Positions 27,092-36,147 of a stretch of DNA of 64,000 nt are shown here, one piece after another (within the stretch, counting starts at the first letter, position 1; every line of letters starts with the position of its first letter). A program made the position numbers and the translations under genes. The notes beneath the pieces were generated by a model. The model did no database searches. It saw only the letters and a list, made by a program, of their open reading frames with translations, and had not been told where the DNA came from. Source of the stretch: Archangium lansingense (lineage in GTDB: Bacteria > Myxococcota > Myxococcia > Myxococcales > Myxococcaceae). The DNA is taken from NCBI RefSeq assembly GCF_026626635.1, contig NZ_JAPNKA010000001.1, forward strand, positions 12,260,501-12,324,500. The letters are read 5' to 3'.

Positions 27092-28348
27092 TCACCGCCC
27101 CGAGCCCGTGGACTGTGAACCCGGGGCGGAGTGAACGGACCAGGAGCCGAACCAGCGCCCGCCTCGGGGGTCCTCGGCGCTGGCGACCCCACGCAACTCT
27201 CCCTCCACGAGCACCGCTCGCAACTGCAGCGTCGTCTTGAGCAGCGTGGCGTCCGGGAGGGAGAACGACAGCACCTCGCCCTCCACCCGCGGCTCCACAT
27301 CGGCCTCGAGCGGCGATTGCTGGGGGAACAGGATGCGCACGCGGCCGACGGGCCGCGTCCCCCGAGTGTCCAGAGAGAGCTGGAAGGGCACTGGCGCCAT
27401 GCCCAATTCAGCCGGGTAGAACGCGAGCGTCCCTTCCCACGTGCCCGCCACTCGCGAGACGTCCAACGGGATGCCGCGCGGCAGGCTCGGGAGCACTGGG
27501 GCAGGAGGGGGAGAAGCCACGCTCTCGGGCAACTCGGCGGCGAGCCCCACCTCGGAGCCCACCTGCTGGAGGTATCGCGCGGTGTCCTCCGGGAGCGTCA
27601 CCATCACCTCGGTGCGCGAGGTATCGAAAGCCGTGTCCATCCAGGGGCGCCCAATGAGGGTGCTCGGCGCGCCCAGGCAGGGCTGGTGGAACAGCGAGGC
27701 GTAGAGCACACAGGCCGCCAGGTATGTGCCCGCGGGTCCCGGATGGTGACCGTCCTCCACGTACAGCTCCAGTTCGGGCCGCTCCCGCCGCACCCGCTGC
27801 CAGTCCACTCCCACCGGAGACAGCACGCCTCGCTCCTCGCGCGAGAGGCGCGCATAGGCGTACGTGAGGACCTCCTGGGCGGGCATATCCGCCTTGCGTG
27901 ACCACGTCATGTAGAAGACCGGCCGCGCTCCTGCTGCCGCCACATCCTGGGCAAAGAGGCGGCCGTAGGGAAAGAAGCGATCCTCGGGCGCGTTCATGTG
28001 GGCCACTCCGTTGATGCTCAGGTTCCCGAGCAGGCTCTGCTCCTGCAGCACGACGTAGTTCCAGGCCCCGCTGCGGATGAGCGCCCTCGCCTCGGCCCCC
28101 TTCCAGTGGGACTCGAGCGTCGCGCCGCCCATGAGCACCGAGCCCGTCTCCAGCCGAGTCCCTGGCGCCAACGCTCGGACGAAGCCCTCGAGCATCGCGG
28201 GAAGGTCGTTGTAGTAGGTGTAGCTGTTGCCGATGAAGAGCACGCGCACGGAGCGGCTCGCGTCAGGGCTGGGCGGAGATGACTGCTGGGTGCGCGTACA
28301 CGTGACACATCCCAGCAGGACGAAGAACCAGCGGACCGGTCGGAACAT
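27092..28348 (-). CDS. SGNH/GDSL-like lipoprotein
   Basis: 418 residues. The N-terminus RWFFVLLGCVTC contains a lipobox-like LLGC. The SGNH fold starts VRVLFIGNSYTYYNDLP, a GNSYT variant of the GDSL block I with the nucleophilic Ser. The block V-like DGHHPGPAGTYLAA supplies the Asp/His pair. Residues about 285-400 form a second, beta-rich domain (VSRVAGTWEGTLAFYPAELG) of unknown role. It is probably a cell-surface esterase or carbohydrate deacetylase. No partner gene is evident. Confidence 0.78.
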   Translation of the reverse strand: MFRPVRWFFVLLGCVTCTRTQQSSPPSPDASRSVRVLFIGNSYTYYNDLPAMLEGFVRALAPGTRLETGSVLMGGATLESHWKGAEARALIRSGAWNYVVLQEQSLLGNLSINGVAHMNAPEDRFFPYGRLFAQDVAAAGARPVFYMTWSRKADMPAQEVLTYAYARLSREERGVLSPVGVDWQRVRRERPELELYVEDGHHPGPAGTYLAACVLYASLFHQPCLGAPSTLIGRPWMDTAFDTSRTEVMVTLPEDTARYLQQVGSEVGLAAELPESVASPPPAPVLPSLPRGIPLDVSRVAGTWEGTLAFYPAELGMAPVPFQLSLDTRGTRPVGRVRILFPQQSPLEADVEPRVEGEVLSFSLPDATLLKTTLQLRAVLVEGELRGVASAEDPRGGRWFGSWSVHSAPGSQSTGSGR

Positions 28349-28382
28349 GGACCGCGATTCTAATGGAGGGACCGTGCATGTC

Positions 28383-28403
28383 CCCTCTCCCTCCGGGAGA
28401 GGG
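28383..28403. repeat. palindromic repeat copy
   Basis: CCCTCTCCC-TCC-GGGAGAGGG, followed by AATATGTCCGCG. It lies just after the end of the FAD oxidoreductase gene (28417) and upstream of the SGNH gene, so it could end the large biosynthetic transcript. Confidence 0.6.
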
Positions 28404-28416
28404 AATATGTCCGCGA

Positions 28417-29940
28417 TCAGGTGCTCGGCTTCTTCTGTTTGCGCAGCTCGTCGTAGAGCGAGACGCGGCCGGCCACCGTGCCCGCCACTGCCTGCTCCAG
28501 CGGCCGTAGCAACTGGGGCAGCGGCAGCACCGCCCGCATGCGGCGCCGCACCTCATCTTCCACCAGTGCGCGCAGCACCTCGGACTGCACCCGTGCCATC
28601 GGCGGCGGCCACCACGTGGGGGACTCCTCCACCGGCGCATCCTCCGGCCTCACCACCTTCATGTGGTGCACTGCCAGGTCGTAGAAGCTCCGCCGCGCGA
28701 ATTCGCTGTCCTCGAACGGAAACTCCCCTCCGAGCGCCTTACCCACCGCCAGTCCCGACGTGAACGCCATCTCGTGCCCCGAGATGAAGCCCACGTACTC
28801 CCCGCAGAAGTATGTGCGCCGCTTGCCCTGGATGCGGTGCAGCTCCGCCGAGCGCACCGGATGCACCCCGTCACACACCAGGTGCTGCCAGCGCATCGTC
28901 TTCACCACCTTCGCCGGATCAATCAGACCCTCGGGCGGGTTGCACGTGGCGAACAAGTCCTCGCCCACCCAGTCCTGCAGCGCCGGCAGGTAGTAGTTGT
29001 AATACGCCCGCGTGAAAGGCCCCCGCGCCTCGGACGTCACATACGTGTACGCCGCCCACAGGCTCCGGTCCTCGGGCATCACCCGTGGGTCCGTGTGCAG
29101 CACGATGCTCGCCGGCTCGTACTCCACTTCACCCAGCAGGATTGCCTCGTCCGAGGAGGGGTCCTCCAGCAGCTTCAGCGCGACACCCGCTTCCGTGGCC
29201 AGCACCACCTGATCAAACCGGTGCACCCCACCGTCCGCGCTCGTCACCGTCACGCCGTCCCGCTCGCGGCGGATGGAGCGCACCCCGCAGCCCGTCCGCA
29301 CGCTCGAGGCGAAGTGGGCCGCGAGCCGACGTATGTACTCGCGCGAGCCCTGCTTCACCGTGCGCCACGGCGTGGGCCCCGCCAGCGAGTAACCGCTCAC
29401 GGGCCCGAAGGTTGCCGCCACCATGAACATCGACATCTGCAGCAGGCCGATGCGGGTGACGAAGAGCACCGACAGCAGCGGCGCCACCACCTTGTACTTG
29501 AAGTCCTCCGAGTACCCTTCCTTGTCCAGGTACTGCTCCACCGTCAGGGGCATGTACTTCTTCGGGTTCGAGACGAGCTCTGGCAGCGCCTGTTGGAAGC
29601 GGTCCACCTCGTCCCGCATGGACTCCCAGAACGCCGAGTCCCGTCCCGTGCGCCAGTGGCCTCCCTGAAAGTGAATGGACAGCTCCAGACCCGGCCGCAT
29701 TGGCTGCGTCTCCACGCCCAGCCGCCGGAAGAGCGCCACCAGGTTCGGGTACACCCAGTCGTGGTAGATGAGGAACCCGATGTCCACCGGCACCGTGCGG
29801 CCCCCGCGCGTCACCTCCACGGTGTACGCGTGGCCTCCCAACACGGGCGACTCCTCGAAGAGCGTCACCTCGTGCTGACGGTGCAGGCTGTAGGCGGCCC
29901 CCAATCCCGCGATGCCGCCCCCGACGATGGCCACCTTCAT
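28417..29940 (-). CDS. FAD/NAD(P)-binding flavin oxidoreductase (amine-oxidase/phytoene-desaturase fold)
   Basis: 507 residues. It starts MKVAIVGGGIAGLGAAYSL, the dinucleotide-binding GxGxxG, followed by the ELFEESPVLGGHA-type second motif. It resembles the predicted NAD/FAD-binding proteins related to amine oxidases and carotenoid desaturases. It is the last gene of the biosynthetic operon: its ATG overlaps the stop of the acyl-AMP ligase gene by 4 nt, so it very likely works on the pathway product, perhaps as a dehydrogenase, isomerase or hydroxylase-type flavoenzyme. The substrate cannot be read from sequence. Confidence 0.85.
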   Translation of the reverse strand: MKVAIVGGGIAGLGAAYSLHRQHEVTLFEESPVLGGHAYTVEVTRGGRTVPVDIGFLIYHDWVYPNLVALFRRLGVETQPMRPGLELSIHFQGGHWRTGRDSAFWESMRDEVDRFQQALPELVSNPKKYMPLTVEQYLDKEGYSEDFKYKVVAPLLSVLFVTRIGLLQMSMFMVAATFGPVSGYSLAGPTPWRTVKQGSREYIRRLAAHFASSVRTGCGVRSIRRERDGVTVTSADGGVHRFDQVVLATEAGVALKLLEDPSSDEAILLGEVEYEPASIVLHTDPRVMPEDRSLWAAYTYVTSEARGPFTRAYYNYYLPALQDWVGEDLFATCNPPEGLIDPAKVVKTMRWQHLVCDGVHPVRSAELHRIQGKRRTYFCGEYVGFISGHEMAFTSGLAVGKALGGEFPFEDSEFARRSFYDLAVHHMKVVRPEDAPVEESPTWWPPPMARVQSEVLRALVEDEVRRRMRAVLPLPQLLRPLEQAVAGTVAGRVSLYDELRKQKKPST

Positions 29941-31690
29941 GCCGCCTGCTCCTCCGTCACCGGCTGAAGGCCGCGCTCCAGGTACGCACGCTTCGCCGCC
30001 TGCCGCTGAATCTTGCCGCTGGACGTCTTGGGCACGCTGCCCGGCTTGAGGAACACCAGGTCATGCAGCCGCAGCTGGTAGGCCTCGTTGACGGCCTGGC
30101 GCACCGTGGCCGTCGCCGCCTCGAGGTCCAGAACCGCCCCCCCCTGCTGCTGCCGCGTGTCCACCTCTGCCACCACCACCAGCCGCTCCTCGCCCTCCAC
30201 CTCCACCGAGAAGGCCGCGCCACACCCCGGCCGCACCGCCGGCAGCGCCGCCTCCACCGTCCACTCGATGTCCTGCGGATAGTGGTTCTGCCCACCGATG
30301 ATGATGAGGTCCTTCTTCCGGCCGGTGATGTACAGCAGCCCGTCCCGGATGAAGCCCAGGTCTCCCGTGCGCAGCCACTGGCGCGAGTCATCCCCACGGA
30401 TGCGCGCACGGAACGTCTCCTCGGACAGCTCCGGCTTGCGCCAGTAGCCCTGTGCCACGCTCGGGCCGTATACCCAGATCTCCCCCACGCGCCCGTCCGG
30501 CAGCGCATCGCGAGACTCGGGTCCACGATGGCCAGGCCGTAACCCTCTTCGGACTCGCCACAGGAGACGATCTCCGCGGCGTTGGCATCGCCCGCGGGCA
30601 GCGGCAGCACCCGGTCCTCCTTGAGCGCCTCCTTGTCCACGCTCAGCGTCACCACACCCCGCCCCTGCGGGCCCGGAGCCTTGAGCGTCACTTCCGCCAG
30701 GCCGAACACGGGGAAGAGTGCCGAGGGGGAGAAGCCCCGCGGAGAGAACGTCTCGATGAAGCGCCGCATGGTGCCCGCGCGCACGGGCTCAGCGCCGCAG
30801 TAGGCGCTGCGCCACGAGGACAAGTCCAACGCAGCCAGGGCCTCGGGCGTCGCCTTGCGCACGCACAGCTCGTAGCCGAAGTTGGGTCCGCCCGAGTGCG
30901 TCACCTTGAAGGCAGACACCGCCTGCAGCCAGCGCAGCGGGTGCTTGAGGAAGTCCGCCGGGGACATCAGGTACACCGGGTAGCCCGAATAGAAGCCCTC
31001 CAGCAGCCCATCCACCAGGCCCATGTCGTGGAAGGACGGCAGCCACGTCACCGAGCACGAGTCCTCACCCAGCGCCACGCTGCCACGGATGTGCGCGAGG
31101 TTCGCCAGCAGGTTGCCATGGCTCACCATCACCCCCTTGGGCGACGAGGTGGAGCCCGAGGTGTACTGGAGGAAGGCGAGCTGCTCGCTCCGCGCGCTGG
31201 CCGGCGACTCCAGCGGCGCCACGCCCAGGTCCGCTTGATCCGTGGCCAGCCACGTCAGCTCGCCCAGTCCGGGCACCTGCTCGGCGAAGGCGGCCGCCAT
31301 GGCGCAGATCTCCGCGGTGGACAGCACCACCTTGGGACGACAGTCCGCGATGATGCCGAGCAACCGGCCCAAGGTGCGCTCCAGGCGGGTGGGGTCCGGC
31401 GGGTAGGCCGGCACCGCCACCGTGCCCGCGTAGAGACAGCCCAGGAAGGCCTCCACGTACTCAGCGCTCTGGGGATAGAGCAGCAGGGCGCGATCGCCCT
31501 CCACCCCATGGGACTTCAGCAGCGCGGCGATGGTGCGGGCTCGCTGGTCCAGTCCCGCGAAGGAGTGCGCCTTACGCTCCTCGGTGCCGCGGGCGATGAA
31601 GGTGAGGGCCCTGCGCTCCGGGTGACGCTCGGCGCGGCGGTGAAGAATTTGGGCGAGCGAGGTCGCGCCCGAGATGCAGTCAGAAGCCAT
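29937..31690 (-). pseudogene. fatty acyl-AMP ligase (FAAL-like), single-base frameshift
   Basis: The adenylate-forming fold is complete but split. The N-terminal part (from ATG 31690) has the AMP-binding loop LQYTSGSTSSPKGV and runs in frame to GLAIVDP. The rest, from RDALPDGRVGEIWVYGP through LRTGDLGFI and ITGRKKDLIIIGGQNHYP to the stop at 29937, is in another frame. Restoring one base near 30518 (CCG-GAG in place of CCG-AG on the coding strand) gives 584 residues with no other defect, and the span plus one is divisible by three. The family activates fatty acids as acyl-AMP and passes them to a carrier protein. Either a sequencing or assembly error or a recent inactivation explains it; the intact overlap with the next gene and conserved motifs on both sides favour an error or a very young lesion. 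Confidence 0.85.
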
Positions 31691-31738
31691 GGGGGAGGTG
31701 CTCCAGGTCGGGGGTAGGGATTCTGGGTTGCGCATGCT

Positions 31739-31759
31739 CCCTCTCCCTTTGGGAGAGGG
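31739..31759. repeat. palindromic repeat copy within the biosynthetic operon
   Basis: CCCTCTCCC-TTT-GGGAGAGGG lies in the 105-nt gap between desaturase and acyl-AMP ligase genes, the only sizeable gap in this operon besides the one before the KAS III-like gene. It shares the CGCATGCT flank with the copy at 21619. It might attenuate the distal genes. Confidence 0.6.
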
Positions 31760-31795
31760 GACATCCGCGGGTCCTCGGGATGACGTCCAGGAAGT

Positions 31796-32962
31796 TCAGG
31801 AACGCTCGGGGAGGGGCGTGCCGTCGTTGCCGTCTGCGATGCCGGTGGCGTTGGCGTACTCCTCGTCTCCGGCGATGGGACGCACCGCCTTGCCATCGGC
31901 GAGCTGCTGCCGGAAGCGAGGCACCGCGTCCACGTAGGAGGTGACCACCCCCACCGCGTGCAACAGGCGGATGAAGAGGAAGGACATGTCCACCTGCGCC
32001 GGGACGAGCTGCAGGTTCGCCGAGCGGGGGAACTTGTGGTGGTTGTTGTGCCACTCGGAGGCGAGGAGGCCGTAGAAAACCTGGTTGAGGGCCAGGGTCC
32101 GATCGTCGAACTCCCAGCCCTGAATCTTCGCCCGTGGCCGCCGGCCACCGTGGCCGAGGTAGTTGAAGTCGCGGATCAGGAAGGTGACGAAGAAGACCGC
32201 CGCGTACCAGGCCAGCACGCACGGCACGCCGCCCACCACGTATGCCAATCCGCTCCAGAACACCTGCGCGAAGATCGTGCGCACCGCCAGGTGCCCGGCA
32301 TGCTCCACCGTGCCCGTGCGCCGGAACTGCTCGTACGTACTGACGGGGAAGCCGATGTGGTTCACCGTCTTCGCCACGTGCTCGTACTGCTCCGGCGCCA
32401 TGTCGGTGTTGAACTTCGCCACCGACTCGATGGCCAGGTAGCTGCCAATGCGTCCCAGGTGGGGGCCGTACGGGTCCCCTACCCTGTCCGAGCGCTGGTG
32501 GTGCACCCGGTGCGGAATCGCATAGGTGTCCTCGCGGACGGTCATGCCGTTGAGCCATAGGAAGACGCGCGCCAGCCACGGGCTGCGGAAATCGAAGGCC
32601 TTGTGCGAGCAATAGCGGTGCAGCCACGCGGTGTGCGTCACCGTGGCCAGGAAGAAGGCGGACACGGAGAAGTACAGCGCACTCTTCAACGACAGGTGCC
32701 AGCCCACCAGGGCCACCAGGCTCCCCAGCGTTGCCAGGTGGAAGGCGACATGCAGCGCCGACGGCAGCCGCCGCGCGTCGGCGAAGAAGTTCACCGCGCT
32801 CCACCACTCGCGCAGCGCCTCGCCCACCGTGGGCTCCTTCGGCTTGCCGTCCGGCGTGGTCCACCCGAAGACGGGCTCCTGAAGGACCCAGCCCGCCTTG
32901 TTGGCTACGGGCGAGGACGGCTCGTGCGCCTCGGGACTCAGCCGCCGAGCCGCCTCAGCCAT
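31796..32962 (-). CDS. membrane fatty-acid desaturase
   Basis: 388 residues with hydrophobic helices around 70-110 and 230-265. The three histidine boxes of the membrane diiron desaturases are present: HRYCSH (about 125), HRVHH (about 160) and HNNHH (about 315). It should insert a double bond, or a triple bond if an acetylenase, into an acyl chain. In jamaicamide-type and polyyne pathways a related desaturase works on an acyl-carrier protein charged by an acyl-AMP ligase, and here the ligase and carrier genes are neighbours. Its start overlaps the ferritin-like gene by 8 nt. Confidence 0.93.
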   Translation of the reverse strand: MAEAARRLSPEAHEPSSPVANKAGWVLQEPVFGWTTPDGKPKEPTVGEALREWWSAVNFFADARRLPSALHVAFHLATLGSLVALVGWHLSLKSALYFSVSAFFLATVTHTAWLHRYCSHKAFDFRSPWLARVFLWLNGMTVREDTYAIPHRVHHQRSDRVGDPYGPHLGRIGSYLAIESVAKFNTDMAPEQYEHVAKTVNHIGFPVSTYEQFRRTGTVEHAGHLAVRTIFAQVFWSGLAYVVGGVPCVLAWYAAVFFVTFLIRDFNYLGHGGRRPRAKIQGWEFDDRTLALNQVFYGLLASEWHNNHHKFPRSANLQLVPAQVDMSFLFIRLLHAVGVVTSYVDAVPRFRQQLADGKAVRPIAGDEEYANATGIADGNDGTPLPERS

Positions 32963-33692
32963 TGGACCAGCCCTCGCGCCAGCTCACGATGCGGGCACCG
33001 CACACCTTCTCGAACTTGCGCTTCATCTGCAGCACGGTGGTGAAGTCGTTCTCCACCGCCACCGGCAGCTCGCACACGTGCCAGCCGTAGTGCTTGAAAT
33101 TGCTCGCCGCGCGCAGCACCTCGGGCTTCAGCTCCGGCTGGCGCTCCAGCAACTTGGTGAGAATCTGGTAGCCGCCTTCCGCGTGGCGGAACTCGTCCAC
33201 GGAGATGAAGCCGAGCAGCTTCGCCAGCACCTTGTCCTTGCACTGTGCGCCGAGCTGCCGGGCGAAGTAGCCCGCCGCGTGCTCGGACCAGATGAAGTTC
33301 ACCAGCTCCTGGACGGTGTCCTCGGGCTTGTAGTTGACGTGCTCGATGTTGCGCTCACGGATCTCCACCAACTCTTCGTCGGTGATGCGCGGCTCGAAGC
33401 CCACCAGGTCCAGGTAGCGCCGCAGGCTCCAGAAGTGCCGGAAGCCCTCGAAGCACTCCACCTGGAACACCGAGGTGGCGTCCACGTCCTGATAGAGCAG
33501 CTTGATGAGCGAGACGGTGCCCAGGGCGTGGTAGGACTCGATGAGCGCCGTGCGCCGCACCTTATCCAGGATGTCCGGCTGGCTCAGCGCGGCCTCCCGG
33601 TCAATCTCCCCCCAGGGGATGTCCTTCTCCACGTTCCAACGCGACTCCGACTTGGCGCCGAAGAAGTCGTAGTAGTAGCGCTCCGTCGTCAT
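32955..33692 (-). CDS. ferritin-like diiron protein (possible acyl- or aminoacyl-carrier oxygenase)
   Basis: 245 residues from the ATG at 33692 (MTTERYYYDFFGAK), which overlaps the upstream gene by 4 nt. It is mostly helical with candidate iron ligands in four helices: Glu52-x2-His55 (IESYH), Glu79/Glu82 with His86 (ECFEGFRH), Glu137 (SEHAAG) and Glu167-x2-His170 (DEFRHAEG). The ligand pattern fits the soluble acyl-ACP desaturase/ribonucleotide-reductase-like superfamily. It could desaturate, hydroxylate or N-oxygenate a carrier-bound substrate. I do not recognise a closer family. Confidence 0.72.
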   Translation of the reverse strand: MTTERYYYDFFGAKSESRWNVEKDIPWGEIDREAALSQPDILDKVRRTALIESYHALGTVSLIKLLYQDVDATSVFQVECFEGFRHFWSLRRYLDLVGFEPRITDEELVEIRERNIEHVNYKPEDTVQELVNFIWSEHAAGYFARQLGAQCKDKVLAKLLGFISVDEFRHAEGGYQILTKLLERQPELKPEVLRAASNFKHYGWHVCELPVAVENDFTTVLQMKRKFEKVCGARIVSWREGWSNG

Positions 33693-34687
33693 ACCGCTCC
33701 TCGATTCGGTGAGGGTGCGAACTCCGAGGCGGGAATCACCTCGCGCCACGCTGCGGGGTCCACCCCGTGGTAGGCGGTGAAGGCGGCCACCCAGCGCTCC
33801 AGGCCAAAGGCAATGCAGCCCGTGCTGGCCAGCTGGCCGTCCGGCAGGGTGAGACCGAAGGTGCGGGAGAACGAGTCCCCGTGCAGGTTGAAGGATGCGA
33901 TGGCCAGATCGCCCCCCTTCTGCCCGGTGACATCCACCAGCAGCTCATACTTGAGCGACTGCGCCCGCTGCAGCAGCGTGCGCGCCCGGCCCTCCACCGC
34001 TCCGAAGAACGGGTCGGACGCCACGTCGATGCGCCCGGTAAGGCCGTGCGACTTCGCGAACTCCACCACCTCCAGCAGCAGCTTCTCGCGCATGCTGGCG
34101 ATGGGCGCCTCGGGCCCCAGCAGGACGATCTCCCGCATGGTGAACTCCCACTGCCGGCGCAGCGGGGCGAACTCCCCGTGCTCGTAGCGGAAGCACCGGC
34201 CCTGCGTGGTGAGCACCAGGGGCTCGCCGGTGATGGCGCGGTCCTGCAGCTCCGCGTAGCAGTGGTAGCAGACGGCGCCGGACAGCACCGCGCCCGCCGA
34301 GCGCACCCGGGAGGCCGCCGACTCCTCGACGCGCTGGCCACCCTTCACCGCGTCCACGAACTGGCGCATGGGCGTGGCGTCCCGGTCCAGGCACATGGCG
34401 AAGGTGGCGTGGTGCGGGAAGGACTTGAAGTAGTCCGTCCGCTCCATCACGGAGATGGGCATCAGCGTGGGGTACTGGCGCTCGGAGGCGCCGTACTTGA
34501 ACGCCAGCTCGAGGAACTTGCGCTCGAAGTAGCGGAACAGCCACAGCGCGGGGCCGGACATGCCCAGCGTGCCGTTGTCGTAGGAGCGCAGGTCTCCCCG
34601 CTCCAGCAATTGGCCGATGGTCTCGGGCCGGGGCGAACGCCCGGAGCCAAAGGCCAGGCTCTTCGGGTCTACCGTCAGCGCGCTCAT
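33689..34687 (-). CDS. amino acid:[carrier protein] ligase (class II seryl-tRNA-synthetase-like)
   Basis: 332 residues, matching the catalytic core of atypical seryl-tRNA synthetases without a tRNA-binding arm. Motif 2 appears as CFRYEHGEFAPLRRQWEFTMRE and motif 3 as TGCIAFGLERW. Likely zinc ligands are Cys140 or Cys143 (GAVCYHC), Glu181 and Cys291, as in the bradyrhizobial amino acid:carrier-protein ligases, which load small amino acids onto a carrier's phosphopantetheine. The carrier gene lies directly upstream and overlaps by 4 nt, which strongly supports this reading. Which amino acid is used cannot be told. Confidence 0.88.
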   Translation of the reverse strand: MSALTVDPKSLAFGSGRSPRPETIGQLLERGDLRSYDNGTLGMSGPALWLFRYFERKFLELAFKYGASERQYPTLMPISVMERTDYFKSFPHHATFAMCLDRDATPMRQFVDAVKGGQRVEESAASRVRSAGAVLSGAVCYHCYAELQDRAITGEPLVLTTQGRCFRYEHGEFAPLRRQWEFTMREIVLLGPEAPIASMREKLLLEVVEFAKSHGLTGRIDVASDPFFGAVEGRARTLLQRAQSLKYELLVDVTGQKGGDLAIASFNLHGDSFSRTFGLTLPDGQLASTGCIAFGLERWVAAFTAYHGVDPAAWREVIPASEFAPSPNRGAV

Positions 34688-34950
34688 GCCTTCGCCTCTC
34701 CACCCGCGGGGCAGAACGTGTCGGCGATGATCCGCGGCGTGCGGAAGAAGTTCATCGTCAACTTGTCCTCGGGAACTTCGATGGAGAGCTCGCTCTCGAT
34801 GAAGCCCATCAGGTCAATGATGCGCATGGAGTTGATGAGCCGGTTCTCGAACAACGCGGTGTCCCGGCCGATGTCCGCGGTGATGCCGTTCTCCACGCAC
34901 AGCTTGCGAATGAAGGTGAGCAGCCGCTCCTCGAACTGATTCCTGTCCAT
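34684..34950 (-). CDS. acyl/aminoacyl carrier protein
   Basis: 88 residues with the four-helix carrier-protein pattern. The phosphopantetheine Ser is most likely Ser41 in RLINSMRIIDLM, where Asn replaces the usual Asp of DSL/DSM. Carrier proteins paired with amino acid:carrier-protein ligases are often divergent in this way. It sits between the ligase and reductase genes and its end overlaps the ligase gene, so it should be the scaffold of the pathway. The PPTase at 37122 would activate it. Confidence 0.88.
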   Translation of the reverse strand: MDRNQFEERLLTFIRKLCVENGITADIGRDTALFENRLINSMRIIDLMGFIESELSIEVPEDKLTMNFFRTPRIIADTFCPAGGEAKA

Positions 34951-34964
34951 GAGTCTGTCCCTCG

Positions 34965-36092
34965 TCAGATGCGGTTACGACCCCAATCGGTGGCCACGCA
35001 GTGGCGCAGCACGTCGCGCAGCAACTGCTTCGCGGGCGGCGGCTTCACCCGCTCGCCGAGCAACGCGTGCACGGGCCTGGCGTCAAACACCTGGCTCGCC
35101 AGCAGGTGCCCGTACATGGTGTCCCCGAGGCGGATGACCTCGTGGGACTGCTTGTTCTGGGTCTGCAGTAGCGTGCGCCGCAGCAGCGTGTACGTGTCCT
35201 CGTCCACCACGTCCGGCGGGAGGAAGACGCCCTGGGCCCAGCGCCGCTCCGTCTCCGCGGACACCTCGGTCATGGTGTCGATGAAGTCCTGCAGCCGCAG
35301 GCCCTCGTCGCCGTTACCGATGTGGAAGGTGCGTCCCGGCTGGTAGTGCTCCAGGAAGAGCGTGAGCAAAGCGGCGGCCGCGTAGTCGTTGGAGGACAAG
35401 TCCATCCGCGAGTCCGGCGTGCCCGGAAACGCGCCCACGTGCCCCTGGTAGAAGAGCCGCATGAGCGAGTGCATGGAGTTGTACCGCGTCACCTCGCCGT
35501 CATCCCGGCCGATGAGGTAGGCCAGCCGGTACATGGCGATGGGCAGCTCCTTCATCAGCCCGCGCACGAGGTGCTCCGCCTCGTACTTGCTCTGCTCGTA
35601 CGGGTTGACGAAGTCCGCCTCGTGCACCTCATCCGTCTCCAGGAAACGGCCCGGGCGCTTGCCCGCGACGAAGAGGGTGCTCACGTAGCCGGCGCGCTCC
35701 AGCCTACGGAAGGTGCGCACCACCTCGAAGACATGGCGGGTGCCGTCCACGTTGGCCTGCCGCGCCTCCGGCAGGGGCGCGTCCAGCTCGACGTTGGCCG
35801 CCGAGTGGATGACGTGCGTCACCTCACTGGCCAGCCGCGCCGCATCCTCGGGTGACAGCCCCAGCCCTGGCTGAGTGATGTCACCCAGCACGGGGATGAA
35901 CTGGCCCTCGGGCGGGCGCGCCGAGACATCCGGCCATAGCTTCGCCGCCAGCTTCGACCAGCGGGCCTTGAGCACCACGGACGAAGGGGCCCGGATGAGC
36001 GCATACACCCGCGCCTTCGGCGTGTTGCGGGCAATCCAGCGCGCCATTTCCATACCGACGGCGCCGGTGACTCCGGTGAGAAACAGATGCAT
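34965..36092 (-). CDS. NAD(P)-dependent SDR, thioester-reductase-like
   Basis: 375 residues. The Rossmann start is LTGVTGAVGMEMAR, and the extended-SDR catalytic pair is in NPYEQSKYEAEHLV (Tyr-x3-Lys). The layout matches the NAD_binding_4 family (thioester reductases and fatty acyl reductases), which release carrier-bound acyl groups as aldehydes or alcohols. It lies directly upstream of the carrier gene (14-nt gap), so off-loading by reduction is the best inference; epimerase-like action is the alternative. Confidence 0.85.
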   Translation of the reverse strand: MHLFLTGVTGAVGMEMARWIARNTPKARVYALIRAPSSVVLKARWSKLAAKLWPDVSARPPEGQFIPVLGDITQPGLGLSPEDAARLASEVTHVIHSAANVELDAPLPEARQANVDGTRHVFEVVRTFRRLERAGYVSTLFVAGKRPGRFLETDEVHEADFVNPYEQSKYEAEHLVRGLMKELPIAMYRLAYLIGRDDGEVTRYNSMHSLMRLFYQGHVGAFPGTPDSRMDLSSNDYAAAALLTLFLEHYQPGRTFHIGNGDEGLRLQDFIDTMTEVSAETERRWAQGVFLPPDVVDEDTYTLLRRTLLQTQNKQSHEVIRLGDTMYGHLLASQVFDARPVHALLGERVKPPPAKQLLRDVLRHCVATDWGRNRI

Positions 36093-36147
36093 GAGGGGGG
36101 AACCTCTGGGGGGAACTCCGGGGGGAGAGAGGCGAACCCGGGCGGAA

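Noticed and set aside
29957..31735. A 592-residue protein in the N-terminal frame of the acyl-AMP ligase
   Set aside because: After the frameshift near 30518 its translation becomes Arg/Ser/Cys-rich nonsense; the true C-terminal domain is in the other frame.
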